Shown piece by piece: positions 8,767 through 17,202 of a DNA stretch of 31,712 nucleotides. Position 1 is the first letter of the stretch; every line of letters begins with the position of its first letter. The DNA is from a virus, in the IMG/VR virus record IMGVR_UViG_3300017769_000071, positions 1-31,712 of that record, one strand, 5' to 3'. Made by a program: the position numbers and the translations under genes. Under the pieces are notes generated by a model. It worked only from the letters and a program-made list of their open reading frames with translations. It searched no databases and was not told the origin of the DNA.

Positions 8767-11712
8767 ATGGGTGAAATTTTAATTCAATCCCCCAGCGGTC
8801 CTTTTAAAGTAAAAATAGCTGGTGACTCTCCTACGGGTGATGAGCAAATAAAAATTGCTAATATTATTCGTGGGCAAAGACAGCCTTCTGCTGAACCTCA
8901 ATTCACTGCTTCTACAAGTTCTGGACAAGAACAATTGTTCGATACTAAAACTGGTATTCAAGATTTTGGGTTAAGGTCAGGGTTGTCTTTAGCAGACAAT
9001 GAAGCTGAACAAGAAGCCAGCCTGCAAAAACGCGGTCTTGGCGAAGGTGATTACACTCGTGATAATCGCGGTAGGTTAGCTATTACTCCACAAGGCGGAG
9101 CCAAGCTTGGATTAGATTTAGAAAAGCCAACATTGATTGATGAAGAAGGCTTCTCTATGAGCGATATAACATCTGATCTTACAACTTTCATTGGTGATAT
9201 AGGTGGAGGTGTTGCTGGCACGTTGGGTGGTGCAGCATTGGGTTCAGCTATTCTTCCCGGCATAGGAACATTCATAGGCGGCGTTCTTGGTGCTGGCGTA
9301 GGCACAGCGGGAGGTGATTTAGCAGAAGAAGGTGTAGAAATATTATCTGGAGTTTCCCGACAAACCGCTCAAGAAATAGCTAATGACGCTAAAGTAAACT
9401 TTTTGATCGGCGCTGGGTCAGAGTTTGCTATTGGCGGTGCTATTAGGATAGTTGCTCCGTTCTTTAGGGGGCTAAAAGGTCAGCAACTCCCTGATGAAGA
9501 TATTATTCTGGCTGGTCAATCAATAGAGGAGTTTGGCATTGATCCGTCAATTGGTGCAATTGGAGGATCCCCTCTTATTGCCAGACAGCAAAAAATAGGA
9601 GAAACAATTTTTGGCGGGTCAAAAAGATTAAAACAAAATTATAATTCAATGATCAATAAGATAAACAAGTACAAAGACGAAATAGGCGTTCCTGTTGGTT
9701 CAGTTACTGAAAGAGAGGCTGGACAATCTTTAGTAGCTAGTATTGCCGCAAAAAATGCAGCCTTAAAACAAGCTGAAATGGAAGCTAAAGAGTCCGTCAT
9801 TTCAACTTTTGATCAATTAGCAGTTGATATGGGCGCTGCTGCTGTAAAAGATGAGCAAATTAATCAAAACGTTTTTTCAACAATAGCTCAATCATTAAAG
9901 AATTTTGATGAATTATCAGCAACAAAATTTTCAAGCATAGATGAAACAATAGAGTCTGTAATTGGCTCATCTGAAATTATTAAAACTGGGAGAGGTTCTC
10001 TTATAAAAGAACATGCAAAACAATTACAAAAAACATTTAAACCAGCAATAGCGGCTGGTGGATTGTCGCCAAAAAATATTGATGAAGCAGCGGCAGTTGA
10101 CGCTGTAATTAAGGGAATTAATGCTTTAGGTGAAAAATCATCTTTTGCACAAATATACGTTTTAAGAAGGCAGCTTTTTGACTCTAAACACGCTTTTGAT
10201 GGAAGAGGCGGTTCAAAAAGATTAAATGATGCGGTCAACCTAGTTGATGATTTGTTAAATCCAGCAGCTATTGAAGAGGCTATAACAGCATCTAGGGCTG
10301 CTGGCATAAATTTGACTGAAGAGGGTCTTGCAACTCTTAGACAAGCCGCAGACGAACTCCCCGGTGCAAGAGCGTTTTTCCGCCAAGGTCAAACCGCAAT
10401 TGAAAAAATGCAAGCAGCTACAGGAATCAAAGATCTCCAAACATTTGCAAGAGCAGGAGAAATACCTCCTAACGTTGATTTCATGAAGCAAATCATAAAA
10501 AAGGGCCAACCAGAATCTTTACGCAAATCAATAGATGTTGTGCGAAAAAATATGGGTGGAGATGCAGCCAATCAATTTAGAAGAAAGCTTGCATCTGAAT
10601 ATTTGCGCGATGCTATCTCGGCGGCTGGAACAAAAGCAGATGACCCACTTACATTTAAAGGATCTTCATTTTCCAATGCAATTGACGATTTAGGGGAAAC
10701 GGGCAAAATACTATTTGGCGATGATTATGGTAAAATAAAAAATCTTTCTAATCAAATTAGACAAACAACTATGGCAGGAACAAAGCAGGCAGTTGATGTA
10801 GAGCGCTCACTGGCGGCTCTGGTAGGTAATGAGGCTCCTGATGCTCTTGTTGATACCATGCGTAACCTAGCAAAAGCACAGAGCGATGCTTTTACAGCTA
10901 AAAGAAATTCAATATTTAAACGGATTGCTTCTGGTCAATTTGATGACAGTGTAGATGAGGTTGTTGGTTTTGTTACAGCGCCAAAAGCGAGTGCTAGTGA
11001 AATATCGTCTATTATGAATGTATTGGATGACACTCAAAGAGAGCAAATCAAATCAATATATATGCAAAATATTTTGGATGACTTTGGGTCAGACGTAATG
11101 ATTAAAGGTGATTCTCTAAAAAAGTTTGCTAACACTTTGTCAAAATCGGCTGAAGGAGGAAAGCTTCAAGCTGTGTTTGGCAAAGAAATGGGCGATGATA
11201 TGGCTAAGTTTGCAAAAGTTCTCACCTTTAACACTAGAGGTGTAAACGGTGGTGATCTTGTTGCAGCTAACATTGCCGCATCTCCTTTGCAGAATATTGG
11301 TGCAATTCTTCGATTTGGTGTGATGGGAAATCTTTTAAGCTCAAGATTTACTTACAGAAGAGTTTTGAAAGATTATGAAAGACTTTCTAAAGGATTGTCT
11401 ACTAAGGAAAGAGCAGCTACTTTTGGAAAAGTATTAGCTGCTGCCCTTGTACAGACTCCGGGTCAAGTTGCTCAAGAAGGGACCAGAAAAGCTGAAAGAC
11501 AAATATCTAATTTAGTTCAAAATTCACCTTCATTAACGCCAGCACCAGCATCTGGAATTGGTCAAGTTGACCCTACGCAACCGTTGAATCCTAACGTAGC
11601 TGCCGTTGGTAATACATCAAGTATCAGACAACAAGCGGCGCAAAATCCTGCCGTAGCGCAAGCGCTAGGTATTAACCCTGCGACTGCTACCTTGTTGGGA
11701 ACAGGACCATAA
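8767..11712 (+). CDS. Large internal virion (DNA ejection) protein 2
   Basis: 981 residues, the largest gene here, RBS AAGGA. The N-terminus (ILIQSPSGPFKVKIAGDSPT) has the form seen at the start of internal proteins of marine podoviruses. Residues about 140-190 form a long Gly/Ala/Ile-rich hydrophobic stretch (GGGVAGTLGGAALGSAILPG, IGTFIGGVLGAGVGTAGG) that could insert in the host membrane, as proposed for ejection proteins. The rest is mainly helical, and the last 80 residues are Pro/Ala/Gln-rich. No transglycosylase motif is seen. It overlaps the lysozyme gene by TAATG, which puts cell-wall cleavage and ejection functions side by side. Confidence 0.65.
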   Translation: MGEILIQSPSGPFKVKIAGDSPTGDEQIKIANIIRGQRQPSAEPQFTASTSSGQEQLFDTKTGIQDFGLRSGLSLADNEAEQEASLQKRGLGEGDYTRDNRGRLAITPQGGAKLGLDLEKPTLIDEEGFSMSDITSDLTTFIGDIGGGVAGTLGGAALGSAILPGIGTFIGGVLGAGVGTAGGDLAEEGVEILSGVSRQTAQEIANDAKVNFLIGAGSEFAIGGAIRIVAPFFRGLKGQQLPDEDIILAGQSIEEFGIDPSIGAIGGSPLIARQQKIGETIFGGSKRLKQNYNSMINKINKYKDEIGVPVGSVTEREAGQSLVASIAAKNAALKQAEMEAKESVISTFDQLAVDMGAAAVKDEQINQNVFSTIAQSLKNFDELSATKFSSIDETIESVIGSSEIIKTGRGSLIKEHAKQLQKTFKPAIAAGGLSPKNIDEAAAVDAVIKGINALGEKSSFAQIYVLRRQLFDSKHAFDGRGGSKRLNDAVNLVDDLLNPAAIEEAITASRAAGINLTEEGLATLRQAADELPGARAFFRQGQTAIEKMQAATGIKDLQTFARAGEIPPNVDFMKQIIKKGQPESLRKSIDVVRKNMGGDAANQFRRKLASEYLRDAISAAGTKADDPLTFKGSSFSNAIDDLGETGKILFGDDYGKIKNLSNQIRQTTMAGTKQAVDVERSLAALVGNEAPDALVDTMRNLAKAQSDAFTAKRNSIFKRIASGQFDDSVDEVVGFVTAPKASASEISSIMNVLDDTQREQIKSIYMQNILDDFGSDVMIKGDSLKKFANTLSKSAEGGKLQAVFGKEMGDDMAKFAKVLTFNTRGVNGGDLVAANIAASPLQNIGAILRFGVMGNLLSSRFTYRRVLKDYERLSKGLSTKERAATFGKVLAAALVQTPGQVAQEGTRKAERQISNLVQNSPSLTPAPASGIGQVDPTQPLNPNVAAVGNTSSIRQQAAQNPAVAQALGINPATATLLGTGP

Positions 11713-12155
11713 TGAACAAAGAACAATTGCGTGAAGAAATAGCCGAAGACGAGGGCTGTAAATTTGAGGTGTACCTAGATCATCTGGGCCTTCCCACGTT
11801 CGGCATTGGCGCTCTGGTGAAGGAGGGTGACCCTGAATGTGGTCAGCCTGTCGGAACCCCTGTAAATGAAGAGCGTGTACGTCAACGGTTCAATCTGGAT
11901 ATTGCAGTGACTATAGAAGACTGCAAGGTTCTGTATGACGACTTTGATGACTTACCCGAAGAGTGCCAGCACATTATAGCTAACATGATGTTCAATATGG
12001 GCAGACCAAGACTTAGCAAGTTCAAAGGCATGAAGGCCGGTGTTGATGCTCGTGATTGGAATCGCGCAGCAGACGAGATGGTGGACAGCCGTTGGTATGA
12101 TCAGGTAACTAACCGTGCCAAGCGTTTAGTGGCTCGTATGAGGGCATTGTCCTAG
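11712..12155 (+). CDS. T4-type lysozyme (GH24 endolysin)
   Basis: 147 residues, close to T4 lysozyme (164). It hydrolyses the MurNAc-GlcNAc bond of peptidoglycan. The catalytic Glu-Asp-Thr set is preserved with T4 spacing: E14 (EDEGCKF), D23 (YLDHLG) and T29 (LPTFGIG), that is +9 and +6 as in E11, D20 and T26. The C-terminal Trp-containing helix (WNRAADEMVDSRW) and VTNRAKRLVARM match the family. No signal peptide or N-terminal membrane segment is seen, so release would need a holin or pore, or the enzyme could act from the virion. It is the last gene of the late operon; a minus-strand gene meets it end to end after eight bases. Confidence 0.92.
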   Translation: MNKEQLREEIAEDEGCKFEVYLDHLGLPTFGIGALVKEGDPECGQPVGTPVNEERVRQRFNLDIAVTIEDCKVLYDDFDDLPEECQHIIANMMFNMGRPRLSKFKGMKAGVDARDWNRAADEMVDSRWYDQVTNRAKRLVARMRALS

Positions 12156-12163
12156 AATTATGC

Positions 12164-12352
12164 TTACACAGCATCCTTCAGTTTAGCCGCAGACCCAATA
12201 CCCTTATCAGAATACTTGCTGTCAAATGCGTCAGCCGTTAGCTTGCTAATTTGTTGACGCACATTCCTATGATCATCTTCAGCCAACTTGCACAGCTTTT
12301 GATATGTTGGTAAATCCACTGCAACAGACTTGTATCTTTTTGTATCAGTCAT
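12164..12352 (-). CDS. Small ribbon-helix-helix DNA-binding protein
   Basis: 62 residues and the only minus-strand gene in the window. The pattern KSVAVDLPTYQKLCKLAEDD, a short beta strand with alternating residues followed by two helices (NVRQQISKLTADAF), fits the Arc/MetJ/CopG ribbon-helix-helix fold, which binds inverted repeats as dimers. It sits convergent to the lysozyme gene and divergent to the DUF1064 gene, and its 5' end overlaps a predicted forward promoter at 12330-12358, so it may autoregulate or control the replication operon. It is also a candidate binder of the O1 or O2 elements. Its start is supported by a weak GGGAA upstream. Confidence 0.65.
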   Translation of the reverse strand: MTDTKRYKSVAVDLPTYQKLCKLAEDDHRNVRQQISKLTADAFDSKYSDKGIGSAAKLKDAV

Positions 12353-12358
12353 TATAAT
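12330..12358 (+). promoter_or_regulatory. Predicted sigma70 promoter for the replication operon
   Basis: TTGTAT at 12330-12335, 17-base spacer, TATAAT at 12353-12358. It reads toward the DUF1064 gene (ATG at 12394) and overlaps the 5' end of the divergent ribbon-helix-helix gene. Confidence 0.55.
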
Positions 12359-12393
12359 TTCCCATGACGACCCATTAATAAAGGCATATTATC

Positions 12394-12771
12394 ATGTATA
12401 CCTATAAACGCAAGAGCAAGTACGGCGCACAAAAAACCAAGTTCATGGGAATTACTTTTGACTCCAAATGGGAGGCAGAAAGATGGGGTGAACTGACTGC
12501 AATGGAACGCGCTGGGTACATTGTAAATCTGGAGCGCCAGATACCTTATGACATCTTAGTGAACGGTATGAAGATATGTAAGTACGTTGCAGATTTTAGA
12601 TATAGTCAAGTAGATGACTACGGAAACGAAACTCAAATAGTCGAGGACGCAAAAGGCGTAGAGACACCTGAATTTAAATTAAAGAAGAAGCTGATGAAGG
12701 CCGTTTTTGAAATAGATATTTACCTTTCTAAAAAAAATAAAAATAATTTTTTAAAAATACCGTTGACATAG
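12394..12771 (+). CDS. DUF1064-family PD-(D/E)XK endonuclease
   Basis: 125 residues. The sequence follows the DUF1064 plan: KYGAQKTKFMGITFDSKWEAE at the N-terminus, then the hydrophobic strand KYVADFRY and IVEDAKG. Likely catalytic residues of the PD-(D/E)XK fold are E27 or E29, D67, and E84/D85 with K87. Family members are phage-encoded, nuclease-like proteins, sometimes discussed as junction- or branch-cleaving enzymes; the actual substrate is unknown. Position at the head of the replication operon, before Sak4-like ATPase and ssDNA-binding genes, suits recombination or replication fork processing. The stop codon lies inside a second predicted promoter (12763-12791). Confidence 0.8.
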   Translation: MYTYKRKSKYGAQKTKFMGITFDSKWEAERWGELTAMERAGYIVNLERQIPYDILVNGMKICKYVADFRYSQVDDYGNETQIVEDAKGVETPEFKLKKKLMKAVFEIDIYLSKKNKNNFLKIPLT

Positions 12772-12791
12772 AACTATCAAAGCCTTACTTT
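12763..12791 (+). promoter_or_regulatory. Predicted sigma70 promoter
   Basis: Perfect TTGACA at 12763-12768, which also carries the last codons of the upstream gene, a 17-base spacer and TACTTT at 12786-12791. It drives the gene at 12829, which has a strong RBS (GAGGAGA). No O1 inverted repeat is present, unlike the promoters after 20.7 kb. Confidence 0.6.
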
Positions 12792-12828
12792 CTCCAAATG
12801 GTTTTAGCGAACTGCGAGGAGAAAGCTG

Positions 12829-13260
12829 ATGAACGCTATGAACAACACTAATGATCTGTCCGCTCTTTACAACAAGCGCGAAGAGATCAAATCTAAAATC
12901 CAAGACCTTCAGGGAGAACTGAAGATCTTGAGCAACTCCCTAAAAGATATGTTTGAAGATACTGCCCAAATGCAGCTTGCCCAACAGGGTAAGGATTTTG
13001 GTCAGACCAGTATGACTAGTGGTGATTACAAGGTCACTCTTGATTACCGCAAGCGTGTCGAGTGGGATCAAGACGAACTGGTAAATGCTCTTAATGACAT
13101 GGACCCAGACACAGCAAGGCACTTTGCTACTGTTAAATACAGTGTTGCAGAGGCTAAGTTTCAGAACGCTCCACCAGAAATCAAGGCGTCTTTATCAGAG
13201 GCTCGCACTGTATCTCTGCAAGGCGTTACTGTGGATATTAAGAAAGTGGAGGGCAACTAA
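12829..13260 (+). CDS. Coiled-coil protein upstream of Sak4-like ATPase, function unknown
   Basis: 143 residues. An N-terminal helical coiled coil (residues about 10-45, YNKREEIKSKIQDLQGELKI) is followed by a beta-rich part with DYKVTLDYRKRVEWDQDELV and VKYSVAEAKFQNAPPEIKAS. I recall similar small proteins beside the Sak4-type ATPase of other phages, so a role in recombination or ssDNA handling is plausible, but no domain is named with confidence. It ends on a TAATG overlap with the ATPase gene, which indicates equal, coupled production of both proteins. Confidence 0.6.
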   Translation: MNAMNNTNDLSALYNKREEIKSKIQDLQGELKILSNSLKDMFEDTAQMQLAQQGKDFGQTSMTSGDYKVTLDYRKRVEWDQDELVNALNDMDPDTARHFATVKYSVAEAKFQNAPPEIKASLSEARTVSLQGVTVDIKKVEGN

Positions 13261-14114
13261 TGTTAAAGATTATTTCCGCAGAACAACGGCTGGCAGAAAA
13301 ACGCGGTCACAAAATTGTGATCGCGGGTCAGTCTGGTGTGGGAAAAACATCACTGGTGCGTACACTAGACATGAGCAAAACATTGTTCATGGACCTAGAA
13401 GCTGGTGATGCCGCCATTGAAGGATGTGAAGTCGATGTCATTAGACCACGCACTTGGCAAGAGTGTAGAGACTTTGCATGCTTCCTTGGCGGGGCTAATC
13501 CTGCGTTGAATGAGGACTCTCCGTATAGCATGTCACACTATGAATATGTGTGTCAGACCTACGGTGATCCTGAAGCTGTACTAGCTAAATACGATACTAT
13601 ATTTATTGATAGTATTACTGTTGCTGGGCGGCTTTGTTTTACACACAATCAAAATCAACCAGATGCTAGATCAGACCGTACAGGCAAGTTAGACACTCGT
13701 GCAGTGTATGGGGCGCAGGGTCGTGAGATGATGGCATGGTTAACTCACCTTCAACATATTCGTGAAAAGAATGTTATCTTTGTTGGTATTCTTGATGAGA
13801 AGACTGATGAGTATGGACGGCTTAGTTACGACTTGCAGATTGAAGGCGCAAAGACAGGGCGTGAGTTGCCCGGAATTGTCGATGAGTTGATTACTATGAC
13901 GACAATCCCAGCAGACGATGGAACTATGTTCAGGGCTTTCGTATGCACAACTTTGAATAGGTGGGGATACCCTGCTAAAGACAGAAGCGGTAGACTTGAA
14001 GAGATTGAAGAGCCGCATCTTGGCAAACTGTTTACAAAAATGTCTGGCCCAAGACCAGAAGGAATGCAGTTTGTAAATCCAAAAACGATCAATAATACAG
14101 AAGAGGAATCCTAG
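13260..14114 (+). CDS. Sak4-like RecA-fold ATPase (recombination)
   Basis: 284 residues. Walker A is GQSGVGKTS at residues 23-31 and Walker B is YDTIFIDSI with Asp117; a further strand (KNVIFVGIL) follows. The short RecA core with an E-A-G-D region after the first strand pair matches the phage Sak4 single-strand annealing/recombinase-like family, which works with a cognate ssDNA-binding protein. Exactly such a candidate follows two bases downstream. The pair would promote annealing or strand exchange during phage replication. Coupled by TAATG to the upstream coiled-coil gene. The assignment as Sak4 rather than another AAA-like ATPase is likely but rests on motif order and context. Confidence 0.75.
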   Translation: MLKIISAEQRLAEKRGHKIVIAGQSGVGKTSLVRTLDMSKTLFMDLEAGDAAIEGCEVDVIRPRTWQECRDFACFLGGANPALNEDSPYSMSHYEYVCQTYGDPEAVLAKYDTIFIDSITVAGRLCFTHNQNQPDARSDRTGKLDTRAVYGAQGREMMAWLTHLQHIREKNVIFVGILDEKTDEYGRLSYDLQIEGAKTGRELPGIVDELITMTTIPADDGTMFRAFVCTTLNRWGYPAKDRSGRLEEIEEPHLGKLFTKMSGPRPEGMQFVNPKTINNTEEES

Positions 14115-14115
14115 A

Positions 14116-14745
14116 ATGCTTGATCTAAATAACGTACCACCAATGGAAGGCTCTGGCGGTGGAGATTTTGAATTAATGCCTGATGGAACTATTGTTCGTG
14201 CAATCGTATCACTACAAGGTGGTGATATTGAAATGCCGGAATATGGTGGGGGTACTTTCTTCAAAGAGTCACAAACAACTACAGCTAAATGGCTGCCTAT
14301 TGAGTTGACCATTGTTGGTGGTCCATTTGATAAACGCAAAGTATGGCAGAATATCTTTGTTGATGGTGATGCTCGTGATGACAACGGCATGTCGAAAGCC
14401 AAGAAGATTGGTCTGAACACCATTAAACAGATGGTCGATAGTGGGTTTGGCATTTCACCTAAAGATGAAAGCGAGGACGCTAGGGCTAAACGTGCATCTA
14501 TCCAAGGCATCAACATGATTAACAACATGGAGATTTGTTTTGTGATTGGTGTTGATCCGGGGAATAACGGCTACCCAGCTAAGAACAAGATGAAGACTGT
14601 CTTGACCCCAGACTCCCAGAAGTATATCTCTGGTGGCAATGTTGTCACTGGTTCTGCTACACTTGCACCACCAGCACAACCAGTACAGGCTCCTGTCGCT
14701 CCCGCAACACCAAAACAGGGAGTGACACCATCATGGGCGCGATAG
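14116..14745 (+). CDS. DUF669-like ssDNA-binding protein, Sak4 partner
   Basis: 209 residues. The sequence runs as expected for DUF669-like phage OB-fold proteins: GDFELMPDGTIVRAIVSLQG, a strand with LPIELTIVGGPFDKRKVWQN, and a helical region. The C-terminal 40 residues form a flexible Pro/Ala/Val/Gln-rich tail ending in WAR, comparable to the protein-interaction tails of ssDNA-binding proteins, although not acidic. Family and pairing with Sak4-type ATPases are established for other phages; ssDNA binding is inferred here. The 3' end overlaps the next gene by 13 bases. Confidence 0.65.
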   Translation: MLDLNNVPPMEGSGGGDFELMPDGTIVRAIVSLQGGDIEMPEYGGGTFFKESQTTTAKWLPIELTIVGGPFDKRKVWQNIFVDGDARDDNGMSKAKKIGLNTIKQMVDSGFGISPKDESEDARAKRASIQGINMINNMEICFVIGVDPGNNGYPAKNKMKTVLTPDSQKYISGGNVVTGSATLAPPAQPVQAPVAPATPKQGVTPSWAR

Positions 14746-15053
14746 CATCATTGTGGCAATTTATTAGCGGCAAACCTTCGCAGGTCGCTAAACTCGGTAC
14801 GGAGGACGCCGGGGCCGTAAAGTCCTCCATTACTACTGATGCTCCTTTTGAACAAGATGTTCCATTCTTTTGCTCTAAGACATTGCGTCTTATGTCACGC
14901 AAGAAAGGTGTTACTGTTGCGGAAGCAGCAGAAGCTACTGGCAAGAGCAAGGGTTCTATCTATCAAGAGATAACTCTTATCAGAAAAGCTGGATATAAAG
15001 TCTACAAACACTATGAGAAGGCATCGCGTTCTCACAGGTATACGTTGGGCTAG
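14733..15053 (+). CDS. Winged-helix DNA-binding protein in the replication operon
   Basis: 106 residues. After a Gly/Ser-rich N-terminus, residues about 50-106 contain a helix-turn-helix (VTVAEAAEATGKSKGSIYQE) and a basic wing-like segment (KAGYKVYKHYEKASRSHRYT), the arrangement of small winged-helix proteins. It could be a local regulator or a replication accessory factor that binds an origin. The gene overlaps the upstream ssDNA-binding gene by 13 bases and stops three bases before the helicase start. No family name can be given. Confidence 0.6.
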   Translation: MGAIASLWQFISGKPSQVAKLGTEDAGAVKSSITTDAPFEQDVPFFCSKTLRLMSRKKGVTVAEAAEATGKSKGSIYQEITLIRKAGYKVYKHYEKASRSHRYTLG

Positions 15054-15056
15054 ACA

Positions 15057-16736
15057 ATGATCTTGCGAGAGTATCAGGAGATTGCAGTCAATGACGCTTC
15101 TGATGCACTTGATAAGCACGGTAACACTTTAGTCGTTGCGCCAACTGGAGCCGGAAAGACAATCATGCTTTCTGCTCTGGTTGGCAAACGCTATAAGAGT
15201 TCACAAAATGTGCTTATCTTGCAGCATCGTGACGAATTGGTTTCACAAAATTCCAACAAATTTCATCGTGTCAATCCATCCTTGAGCAGCAGTGAAGTGA
15301 ACGCTGCTCAAAAGGATTGGTCTGGTGACGCTGTATTTGCAATGGTTCAGACGCTATCTCGTGAACAGAACTTGGACAATATGCCCAAGCTTGATCTGAT
15401 CGTGGTGGATGAGGCGCATCACACTATTGCGGATACATATCAACGTATCATTAAGGCCGCTAAGAAGGCCAATGAGGGGGTGCAAATTGTTGGCTTTACC
15501 GCTACCCCCAACAGAGGTGACAAAAAAGGTTTACGAGACGTTTTTACGAACTGTAGTCATCAGATAGATATTTCTACATTGATACGCGAAGGCTTTCTCG
15601 TACCACCTAAAACATATGTGATTGATGTCGGGGTGCAGGACGAATTGCGTCAAGTACGCAAGTCCGCATCTGATTTTGACATGGCAGATGTTGAGAAGAT
15701 CATGAATCACCGTGCAATCAATCAACGTGTGGTCGAAGAATGGGATGCAAAATCTGGTGATCGTCAGACAATCGTGTTCTGCTCTACCATTAAGCATGCC
15801 GAAGATTTATGCAAAGAATTTATTAGCTATGGTATTGACGCGGCAATGGTTACAGGCAAAACGCCTAAAGATGAACGTGCGGAAATACTTGCAGATTTGA
15901 GCAATGGCGATATTCAAGTCGTTGTTAACGTAGCTGTTCTTACAGAGGGGTTTGATTCACCTCCTGTATCTTGCATTGTTCTTACTCGCCCCTGCTCATA
16001 CAAGGCCACTATGGTGCAGATGATTGGTCGGGGTTTACGCACAGTAGATCAAGATGAATTTCCGGGCGTGATAAAATCAGATTGCATTGTTATGGACTTT
16101 GGTACGTCTGTGCTGACGCACGGCTCACTTGATGATGCTGTGGATCTTGACGGTAAAGAAGCAAGTGGCAGTGGCGAGCCTCCTATTAAGATTTGTTCTA
16201 ATTGTAAGGCAGAGATACCGCTTGGCGTTAAAGAATGCCCCATTTGTGGCCATGAAAGTGAAAGACCAGAGCCGGAAATCTTGGAGAATTTTATTCTTAC
16301 TGAGGTCGATCTTATGAACAGATCTCCATTTCGTTGGATAGACTTGTTCGGTACAGGTTCATGTTTGGCTGCGGCAGGGTTTAATGGATTTTCTCTTATC
16401 GCCGAAGTTGATGGACTTTGCATGGCTATTGTAAAGAAGAACAAAGGCAAAACCAGAGTGATTAGCATCGGCACTAAACGTCAAGTTATGGCGGCGGCTG
16501 ATGACTTCATGAGACAGAACGAATCTGGTGATACTGCAAACAAAACAAAGCGCTGGCTAAATGATTCTCCTAGTCAAAAGCAAAGAGATTTGTTGGCACA
16601 GAACGGTGTAAAAGTAAGTCCATTAGATTTTTCTTGGACCAAGTACAGGGCCGCTTGTATGCTTAATTATGTTTGGAATAAGAGATTTGTAGACAATATT
16701 GTTTACAATATAGTTGCAGAGAAGCAGAGCGCATGA
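15057..16736 (+). CDS. SF2 DEAH-box DNA helicase with zinc ribbon
   Basis: 559 residues. Motif I is APTGAGKT at 28-35, motif II DEAH at 118-121, motif III TATP at 148-151 and motif VI QMIGRGLR near residue 321. A zinc ribbon of the form C-x2-C-x10-C-x2-C lies near residues 380-396, followed by a C-terminal domain of about 150 residues with a KTKRWLNDSPSQKQRDLL stretch. This is the Irc3/XPB-like group of phage SF2 helicases, likely used to unwind or remodel DNA in replication or recombination, powered by ATP. Its stop overlaps the next start by four bases (ATGA). Motifs are complete, so it should be active. Confidence 0.9.
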   Translation: MILREYQEIAVNDASDALDKHGNTLVVAPTGAGKTIMLSALVGKRYKSSQNVLILQHRDELVSQNSNKFHRVNPSLSSSEVNAAQKDWSGDAVFAMVQTLSREQNLDNMPKLDLIVVDEAHHTIADTYQRIIKAAKKANEGVQIVGFTATPNRGDKKGLRDVFTNCSHQIDISTLIREGFLVPPKTYVIDVGVQDELRQVRKSASDFDMADVEKIMNHRAINQRVVEEWDAKSGDRQTIVFCSTIKHAEDLCKEFISYGIDAAMVTGKTPKDERAEILADLSNGDIQVVVNVAVLTEGFDSPPVSCIVLTRPCSYKATMVQMIGRGLRTVDQDEFPGVIKSDCIVMDFGTSVLTHGSLDDAVDLDGKEASGSGEPPIKICSNCKAEIPLGVKECPICGHESERPEPEILENFILTEVDLMNRSPFRWIDLFGTGSCLAAAGFNGFSLIAEVDGLCMAIVKKNKGKTRVISIGTKRQVMAAADDFMRQNESGDTANKTKRWLNDSPSQKQRDLLAQNGVKVSPLDFSWTKYRAACMLNYVWNKRFVDNIVYNIVAEKQSA

Positions 16737-17002
16737 ACCGTGGTGAAGTAAAATTTAGTGTTTTGTTCAAGGAAAACATTTGCATGGAGGCATCGTACTT
16801 CATGATGTGTGGTGATCCAGAGAACCTAGATGAATTGCAAGAAGCAATAACAAAACTGTTGTGCAAAATAATAACAGGTAGAGAGGATGAGTTTGTTCGG
16901 GCTGAAGCCGTTGTGGACATACAAGACCACCCTAATTACTACTGCGCGACATTTGCAGATTTAGAAGGGCCAGACGGATGGGCGAGCAAGACGGTGCATT
17001 AA
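16733..17002 (+). CDS. Small protein of unknown function
   Basis: 89 residues, starting on an ATGA overlap with the helicase stop, so it is probably translated by coupling. It contains a beta-type N-terminus (VKFSVLFKENICMEASYF), an acidic helix (ENLDELQEAITKLLCKII) and a C-terminal segment with HPNYYCATFADLEGP. Four cysteines are present but not in a clear metal-binding pattern. No family recognised. The 3' end overlaps the next gene by 25 bases in another frame. Confidence 0.5.
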   Translation: MNRGEVKFSVLFKENICMEASYFMMCGDPENLDELQEAITKLLCKIITGREDEFVRAEAVVDIQDHPNYYCATFADLEGPDGWASKTVH

Positions 17003-17202
17003 AACAAGTAGGAAAATTGTTCGGCAAAATTGGGTGGGATAAACGACTTCAAGACTTGTCGATGGACGAAGTAGTGGGAATTGTTCTGGTTATCCAGAAG
17101 GTAGAAGGGATTGATGATGTTTACACAGAAGAACACCTTGCAGACCTTTTTAACAAGTACGGAAGAGAACCAGAACAATTCGATTACGACATCCCCTTCT
17201 GA
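16978..17202 (+). CDS. Small acidic protein of unknown function
   Basis: 74 residues. Mostly helical, ending in the acidic, aromatic tail FDYDIPF. That tail type is typical of small phage replication proteins and of ssDNA-binding protein C-termini (DDDIPF-like), so it may dock on a replication partner; this is inference only. The coding region holds an unusual pair of exact 13-base inverted copies of an O2 half-site (17079 and 17168). Overlaps its upstream neighbour by 25 bases and the nuclease gene downstream by up to 86 bases. Confidence 0.5.
   Translation: MGEQDGALKQVGKLFGKIGWDKRLQDLSMDEVVGIVLVIQKVEGIDDVYTEEHLADLFNKYGREPEQFDYDIPF

Noticed and set aside
8929-8940. Perfect GAACAATTGTTC palindrome inside the ejection protein gene
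   Set aside because: A single 12-mer in coding sequence without arms or other signals; may be chance.
13740-14528. Reverse frame of 262 residues
   Set aside because: Antisense to the Sak4-like and ssDNA-binding genes, which have clear motifs and coupling.
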